A DNA stretch of 64,000 nt from CAVHXA01 sp963639765 (GTDB lineage: Bacteria > Bacillota > Clostridia > Oscillospirales > Oscillospiraceae): contig CAVHXA010000009.1 of assembly GCA_963639765.1 (NCBI GenBank), forward strand, positions 1-64,000, read 5' to 3'. Every line of letters starts with the position of its first letter. Within the stretch, counting starts at the first letter, position 1. Positions 59,474 to 64,000 of the stretch are shown one piece after another. The translations under genes were made by a program, and so were the position numbers. The notes below the pieces were generated by a model. That model made no database searches, was not told the DNA's origin, and saw only the letters and a list, made by a program, of their open reading frames with translations.

Positions 59474-61026
59474 TTGTTTTCGGCCATCAGTTCCAGGCCG
59501 GTGAGATGATAAAAAACGTTGTACGGAGCCGGGTTCAGGCCCTCTGCGTGGCCGCGGAGCGCGTATACGGCGCAGCTTTTGAATCCGATGACGCACAGAG
59601 AGCCTTCGCCAATGAGGTGGTCGTGCAGGTCGTAGTAGTTGCCGAGATTTTCGGCAGCCAGCGTACACAGTGTGTCGGTAAGGGTGTCCATCAGACCCAG
59701 CGTGCGCAGAAGGCAGTCGAGATCCAGGTCCGGGCTCAGACGGACGGATTCGTAGAAAAAGTCATACACCCGCCCGGAACGTCTGGATTCGTATTCCTCG
59801 GTTTCGAGGGAAAGGACAGTGATGTCGAGACCGAGCTGCGAAAGGTCGTCTGCAATGCTCTGCGCGGCCCGGACATCAGAGGAGACCGCGCTGCACACCA
59901 GCAATGTGGCGGCGGCAGGCACACGGCCCTCTTCGGTTTCAATTTCTAGAACGCCGTCGCGGTCTTTGTCGGAAAGGCCGGCTTCTTCGAGGAGCTGACG
60001 GCTCTGGCTGAGGTCCCGGTCATAGCGTGCGTTCAGTGAGGCATTATAGACCGGGCTGGACGGATTGGCCGGAATGGAGACAGGTGTGATATAGCCCTGT
60101 CCGATGTCCACGGAAATCGTTTCGCGATTTATGGCATAGGTCACGGCCCGGCGGACGGCAGGGTCGGAAAAGAGCCCATCGGAGCGGTTAAAGCCCAGAT
60201 AGAGCATTTCGGTGGTTGCCATGCTCCATTGCTCGCAGTCGCTGTGGTAGGGTACGGCAGCTGCGCCGTTCGGATCGGTGCAGGCCAGACTGATGCGTCC
60301 GTATTCCAGACTGTCGCGCACCTGCGCGGCAGTGCCGCAGTCCAGCAGATAGATGCGGCTGATGGGCTTTTCGCCCTCGCCCCACCAGTCGGAAAAGCTG
60401 TCGAGATAGTTTTCGCCGCTGCCGTTCAAAACCAGCGAATAGGGGCCGGTTCCGTCGGGCAGGTCCAGATCTTCGGTTCCGGCGCGCACAATGGGGATGT
60501 CGAGCAGCAGGGGAAACTGGTCTCTGGGCTGGTCCAGACGGATGACAAGACTGTTTTCAGAGACCTCGACGCTGCGGATGCAGCTCAGCCGCTGGCGGTA
60601 GGCATCGGTGCTGCGGGCGTGGTTTATGCTTGCAGCCACATCGGCCGCAGTCAGCATGGTGCCGCTGTGAAACCGCACACCCGCACGCAGGGTCAGGGTG
60701 TATTCGTCACCACGGTCGTTTGTGGTGTAGCTTTCGCACAGACTGCACTCGGCAGTGAATTCGGGCGTGACGGTAAAGAGTCCCTCATAGACAAGGGGAA
60801 GAAAGGTCAGGTTGGAGCGGCTTTGTGTGGTATAGGGATTTGTGCCGAGATCAGGGGCGTATGGAAGAAAAAACAGCTCCTGCGTAGACCGGCCGGCAAG
60901 CTGGATGGAAATGCTTTCTTCTTCGGCCGGAAAATCGGCTGCGGTCTGTGTGTCGGGCAGAAGACTCCGGCAGCCGCAGAGCAGCAGACACACGGCCAGA
61001 CACAGGGCGGCGATGCGTTGCTTCAT
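59470..61026 (-). CDS. Peptide-type (family 5) solute-binding lipoprotein
   Basis: A 518-residue lipoprotein: signal MKQRIAALCLAVCLLLCGC with lipobox LCGC, then an SBP_bac_5 fold (PLVYEGLFTVTPEFTAECSLCESYTTNDRGDEYTLTLRAGVRFHSGTMLTAADV and VRRAVTYAINRETIS). Such proteins normally feed OppBCDF-type importers, but no permease is adjacent. It overlaps pgeF by 4 nt and the glycosyltransferase by 4 nt, an odd place for an importer component. A non-transport role is possible. Confidence 0.87.
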   Translation of the reverse strand: MKQRIAALCLAVCLLLCGCRSLLPDTQTAADFPAEEESISIQLAGRSTQELFFLPYAPDLGTNPYTTQSRSNLTFLPLVYEGLFTVTPEFTAECSLCESYTTNDRGDEYTLTLRAGVRFHSGTMLTAADVAASINHARSTDAYRQRLSCIRSVEVSENSLVIRLDQPRDQFPLLLDIPIVRAGTEDLDLPDGTGPYSLVLNGSGENYLDSFSDWWGEGEKPISRIYLLDCGTAAQVRDSLEYGRISLACTDPNGAAAVPYHSDCEQWSMATTEMLYLGFNRSDGLFSDPAVRRAVTYAINRETISVDIGQGYITPVSIPANPSSPVYNASLNARYDRDLSQSRQLLEEAGLSDKDRDGVLEIETEEGRVPAAATLLVCSAVSSDVRAAQSIADDLSQLGLDITVLSLETEEYESRRSGRVYDFFYESVRLSPDLDLDCLLRTLGLMDTLTDTLCTLAAENLGNYYDLHDHLIGEGSLCVIGFKSCAVYALRGHAEGLNPAPYNVFYHLTGLELMAENN

Positions 61027-61835
61027 GCACAGCCTCCTTCGGGAAGGGCGATCACGGCGGCCTGACTGCCGCGTTCGGAGCCCATGCGCCGGTGGGACCA
61101 GAAAAGATCCGGCCGACAGGCGGTGCAGGACGTGCTTATGTCGATGTGCGCGGCATCCAGTCCGGCCAGAAGCAGCCAGGTACGGTTCAGAGCCCGGAGG
61201 TCCACGCGATATTTTGCACCGACGTGTCGGATCGCGGAAGCGGCGATCTCACCCAGCGCGGCAGTCATGGCCTGCGGAACGTCTTCGTCGGTTTCAAAGC
61301 AGTCCGGGCCGATGCAGGGGCCCAGCGCGGCCAGAATATCACCGGGACGGCTGCCGTATCGGTCGGTCATGGCTTCTACGGCGGCCCGGGCGATGCCCAG
61401 AGCCGTGCCGCGCCAGCCGGCGTGTACCGCGCCCACGGCCCGGCGGACTGGGTCATACAGCAGAATAGTGCCGCAGTCGGCGGAAAACACTACCAGCGGC
61501 AGTCCGGGCCGACAGGTGATCAAACCGTCGCATTCGGGTATGCGCCGCCGGCCCAGAAGCTCGCCCGCCATCTCTTCTGAAACAGACAGAACGGTTTTTC
61601 CGTGGACCTGTCGGGCACCCGCGCTGCGGCTCATATTGATTTTGAGGGCCAGGCCGAGGCGTCGGTAGTTTTCGAAGACGGAACGCGGATCGTCGCCCCG
61701 GCTTATGCCGAGGTTGAGCCCTGCAAACGCTCCGCCGCTCACGCCGCCGACGCGCGTGGTAAAGCCGTGGGGGATGGTCAGCAGCGTGGAGGTCTCAAGC
61801 AGCAGGCCGTTTTCGGTTGTGGTGCGGATACTCAT
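61023..61835 (-). CDS. pgeF: Peptidoglycan editing factor / multicopper polyphenol oxidase-like (YfiH)
   Basis: A 270-residue DUF152/YfiH protein. Conserved metal-binding residues lie in RQVHGKTVL (His), ADCGTILLYDP (Cys in ADC), AVHAGWRGT (His) and GPCIGPDCFE (Cys). In Escherichia coli YfiH removes mis-incorporated residues from UDP-MurNAc-peptides; relatives act as laccase-like or adenosine-phosphorylating enzymes. ATG 61835 overlaps the secA stop (ATGA), so the ORF start at 61865 is not used. Confidence 0.92.
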   Translation of the reverse strand: MSIRTTTENGLLLETSTLLTIPHGFTTRVGGVSGGAFAGLNLGISRGDDPRSVFENYRRLGLALKINMSRSAGARQVHGKTVLSVSEEMAGELLGRRRIPECDGLITCRPGLPLVVFSADCGTILLYDPVRRAVGAVHAGWRGTALGIARAAVEAMTDRYGSRPGDILAALGPCIGPDCFETDEDVPQAMTAALGEIAASAIRHVGAKYRVDLRALNRTWLLLAGLDAAHIDISTSCTACRPDLFWSHRRMGSERGSQAAVIALPEGGCA

Positions 61836-64000
61836 TCGTCCTTCCCCTGCTTGAGATAGCAGCACTTTTTGTATTTCTTTCCGCTGCCGCAGGGACAGGG
61901 ATCGTTCGGGCCGATTTTTTTGGCTTTGCGAACCACGGGCTGACGCTTTACGGTTTTGTCGCCCGCGCCGCCCTCGGAGGTGATGGTGGCAACCCGGGTA
62001 CGCTTGATTTCGGTGGGCTCGGCATCCGACCGGATCACAAGGCGGTAGGTAAAGAGGCGGCGGATGGTTTCTTCACGGATGGCGGAGATCATCTGCTCAA
62101 ACATGTCAAAGCCCTCGCGCTTGTATTCGACAACCGGGTCGGACTGCCCATAGGCCCGCAGGACAATGCCCTGCCGCAGGTCGGTCATGGCGTCGATGTG
62201 GTCCATCCAGTATTCGTCTACCACGCGCAGCAGCACAACACGCTCGAGCTCACGCATGACGGGAGAGGTATAGGCGGCTTCTTTGGCAGCGTAGGTTTTC
62301 TGTGCGGCTTCCAGCAGCCGCTGTGTGACCTGCTGCTGCGTCATGCCGAGAAGCTCGTCTGGCCGGGGAGCCTCGGCCTCTGTGAAGTAAAGACCCTGCA
62401 TGCCTGCGATGATTTCGGTCAGCTGCGCGGAATCCGTCACATGCTCATGCTCACCGAAGCAGGAGTGAACCTGATCGGAAATCACGCCCTGCAGCATTTT
62501 CCGGATGCTTTCGGCCAGGTCCTCGCCGTCGAGCACCTGCCGGCGCTGCTCATAGATGACCTTGCGCTGCGTGTTCATGACGTCGTCGTATTCCAGCACG
62601 CTCTTTCGGGCCTGGAAGTTGCGGCTTTCTACTTTTTTCTGCGCACTTTCGATGGCGTTTGAAACCAGCTTGTTGTCGATGGGCATGTCTTCGTCGATGC
62701 CGAGGGTATCCATCAGACCGGTAATGCGGTCGCCGCCGAACAGACGCATGATGTCGTCTTCGAGCGAAAGATAAAAGCGGGTTTCACCGGGATCGCCCTG
62801 ACGGCCGGAGCGTCCGCGCAGCTGGTTGTCGATGCGGCGGGCATCGTGGCGCTCGGTGCCGATGATGAACAGGCCGCCGGCCTCACGGACCTTCTGCGCC
62901 TCGGCGTCGGTGTCCTGCCGGTGCAGACGGTAGGCTTCTTCGTAGGCAGCACGGGCAGAAAGGATTTCGGCATCGTCGGTGTCGGCGTAGGAGGTGGACT
63001 CGGCAATCAGCTCGTCGCTCAGGCCCTGCCGGCGCAGGTCGCTTTTGGCCAGATATTCCGCGTTGCCGCCCAGAACGATGTCGGTGCCGCGTCCGGCCAT
63101 GTTGGTGGCAATGGTCACGGCGCCCAGCTTGCCGGCCTGCGCGATGATTTCGGCTTCTTTTTCGTGGTGCTTGGCATTGAGGACGGTGTGGCTCAGTCCG
63201 GTTTTTTTGAGCAGGGCCGAGAGCATTTCGGATTTTTCGATCGAGACCGTACCCACCAGAACGGGCTGGCCCTTTGCGTGGCATTCCTGAATTTGGCTGA
63301 TCACCGCGCGATATTTGGCAGCCTCGGTTTTGTATACACGGTCGGGGTTGTCGATGCGGGCAACGGGACGATTGGTGGGGATTTCGATTACGTCCAGCGC
63401 ATAGATGGAGTTGAATTCCTCCTGCTCGGTCAGAGCAGTGCCGGTCATGCCCGAGAGCTTTTCATACAGGCGGAAGAAGTTTTGAAAGGTGATGGTGGCG
63501 AGGGTTTTGGATTCGTTTGCAACGTCCACGCCCTCTTTGGCCTCGATAGCCTGATGCAGCCCCTCGGAATACCGGCGGCCGTACATCAGACGACCCGTGA
63601 ATTCGTCTACGATGATGACCTGTCCGTCTTTTACGACATAGTCGATATCCCGCCGGAAGATGCCGCGGGCCTTGAGCGCCTGATTGACGTGGTGCGAGAT
63701 GGTGGCATTATCGGGGTCAGAGAGGTTTTCGATGCCGAAGAACTGTTCGGCCCTGGCAATGCCGGCTGCGGTGAGCGTGGCGGTGCGGGCCTTTTCGTCT
63801 ACGATGTAGTCACAGTCCAGACTGTCGAGCTGCTGCTTTTCGTCGGTTTCTGCAAAGACCTGTCTGCGCAGACGGGAAACCAGCGTGTCGGCCATTTCGT
63901 ACAGCTTGCTTGAGGCCTCGCCCTTGCCGGAAATAATCAGCGGCGTGCGCGCTTCGTCGATCAGAATGGAGTCGACTTCGTCTACAATGGCAAAGGCGTG
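61832..64000 (-). CDS. secA: Preprotein translocase ATPase SecA, 5' end outside the window
   Basis: The reading frame is open to the window edge, so the true start lies beyond 64000. The first residues seen are HAFAIVDEVDSILIDEARTPLIISGKGE, the NBD1 Walker B/DEAD-like region of SecA, so the N-terminal Walker A part is missing here. Then follow the preprotein cross-linking domain, NBD2 (IATNMAGRGTDIVLGGN, QLRGRSGRQGDPG), the helical scaffold (PFVEY-like VVEYKREGFDMFEQM) and the C-terminal zinc motif CPCGSGKKYKKCC. It drives Sec export. Confidence 0.97.
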   Translation of the reverse strand, partial: HAFAIVDEVDSILIDEARTPLIISGKGEASSKLYEMADTLVSRLRRQVFAETDEKQQLDSLDCDYIVDEKARTATLTAAGIARAEQFFGIENLSDPDNATISHHVNQALKARGIFRRDIDYVVKDGQVIIVDEFTGRLMYGRRYSEGLHQAIEAKEGVDVANESKTLATITFQNFFRLYEKLSGMTGTALTEQEEFNSIYALDVIEIPTNRPVARIDNPDRVYKTEAAKYRAVISQIQECHAKGQPVLVGTVSIEKSEMLSALLKKTGLSHTVLNAKHHEKEAEIIAQAGKLGAVTIATNMAGRGTDIVLGGNAEYLAKSDLRRQGLSDELIAESTSYADTDDAEILSARAAYEEAYRLHRQDTDAEAQKVREAGGLFIIGTERHDARRIDNQLRGRSGRQGDPGETRFYLSLEDDIMRLFGGDRITGLMDTLGIDEDMPIDNKLVSNAIESAQKKVESRNFQARKSVLEYDDVMNTQRKVIYEQRRQVLDGEDLAESIRKMLQGVISDQVHSCFGEHEHVTDSAQLTEIIAGMQGLYFTEAEAPRPDELLGMTQQQVTQRLLEAAQKTYAAKEAAYTSPVMRELERVVLLRVVDEYWMDHIDAMTDLRQGIVLRAYGQSDPVVEYKREGFDMFEQMISAIREETIRRLFTYRLVIRSDAEPTEIKRTRVATITSEGGAGDKTVKRQPVVRKAKKIGPNDPCPCGSGKKYKKCCYLKQGKDE

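Noticed and set aside
62846..63913. Plus-strand reading frame opposite secA
   Set aside because: Shadow of secA, no domain.
1..64000. tRNA or rRNA genes
   Set aside because: No cloverleaf or rRNA-like segment was found by eye in the intergenic gaps; a tRNAscan or Rfam run was not possible.

Overview
The window looks like chromosome of an anaerobic, moderately GC-rich (high fifties by eye) member of the Clostridia, most like gut Oscillospirales. Reasons: a T-box leader on pheST, a HemZ-type radical SAM enzyme, a yabMNO-divIC-yabR cluster, a prfA-tsaC-coaE block, FeoB-associated small proteins, LCP and SpoVB-type envelope proteins, strong AGGAGG ribosome sites, and many TTGACx-17-TATAAT promoters. 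No species can be named from sequence alone.

Layout. 1-4.3 kb: end of an iron/metal locus (FeoB-associated Cys-rich protein, HMA protein), then a Crp/Fnr regulator with a palindromic operator and a NitT/TauT-type ABC importer. 4.5-10.2 kb (minus): T-box-pheS-pheT-apt-alr. 10.4-13.3 kb: DUF6106-like membrane protein, NAD(P)HX dehydratase, and an orphan PTS IIC-like permease. 13.5-30.7 kb: an accessory region with a flavodoxin-domain protein, a FAD flavoprotein, a small beta-rich protein, an AraC regulator, three large substrate-binding lipoproteins without permeases, an unrecognised 205-residue protein, three tandem NTF2/SnoaL-like proteins and a MATE exporter. Several of these carry Gly-Pro-rich linkers or tails. 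31.1-42.3 kb (plus): prfA-tsaC-coaE-M18 aminopeptidase, then a uracil salvage module (upp, pyrR, uraA), an amino-acid permease, an HD hydrolase and a phosphohexomutase. 42.5-45.8 kb (minus): ferredoxin-FAD flavoprotein and AraC regulator. 46-57.1 kb (plus): recJ-rel-dtd-MBL-hemZ, then spoVB/mazG/HU/rqcP/divIC/yabR, without yabP or yabQ. 57.2-64 kb (minus): secA (5' end outside the window)-pgeF-peptide-binding lipoprotein-glycosyltransferase-LCP protein.

Three layers are not explained by ordinary annotation. (1) A conserved leader RNA: a hairpin with a TTGGAGAG loop and covarying stem, then ACTACTACT, 22-25 nt before the start codon. It occurs before upp, before uraA, and also before the 131-residue protein at 18118. 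Because pyrR sits between upp and uraA, a PyrR- or uracil-linked role is a natural hypothesis and would tie the accessory region to pyrimidine status. (2) A dispersed intergenic repeat family with terminal inverted repeats (consensus near GGCAGCACCGCACAATTCG), about fifteen full, partial or minimal copies, MITE-like; some lie inside 5' leaders or touch promoters. (3) Gly-Pro-rich segments shared by otherwise unrelated proteins of the 13.5-30.7 kb region, where the flavodoxin N-terminus and the 131-residue protein also share a domain.
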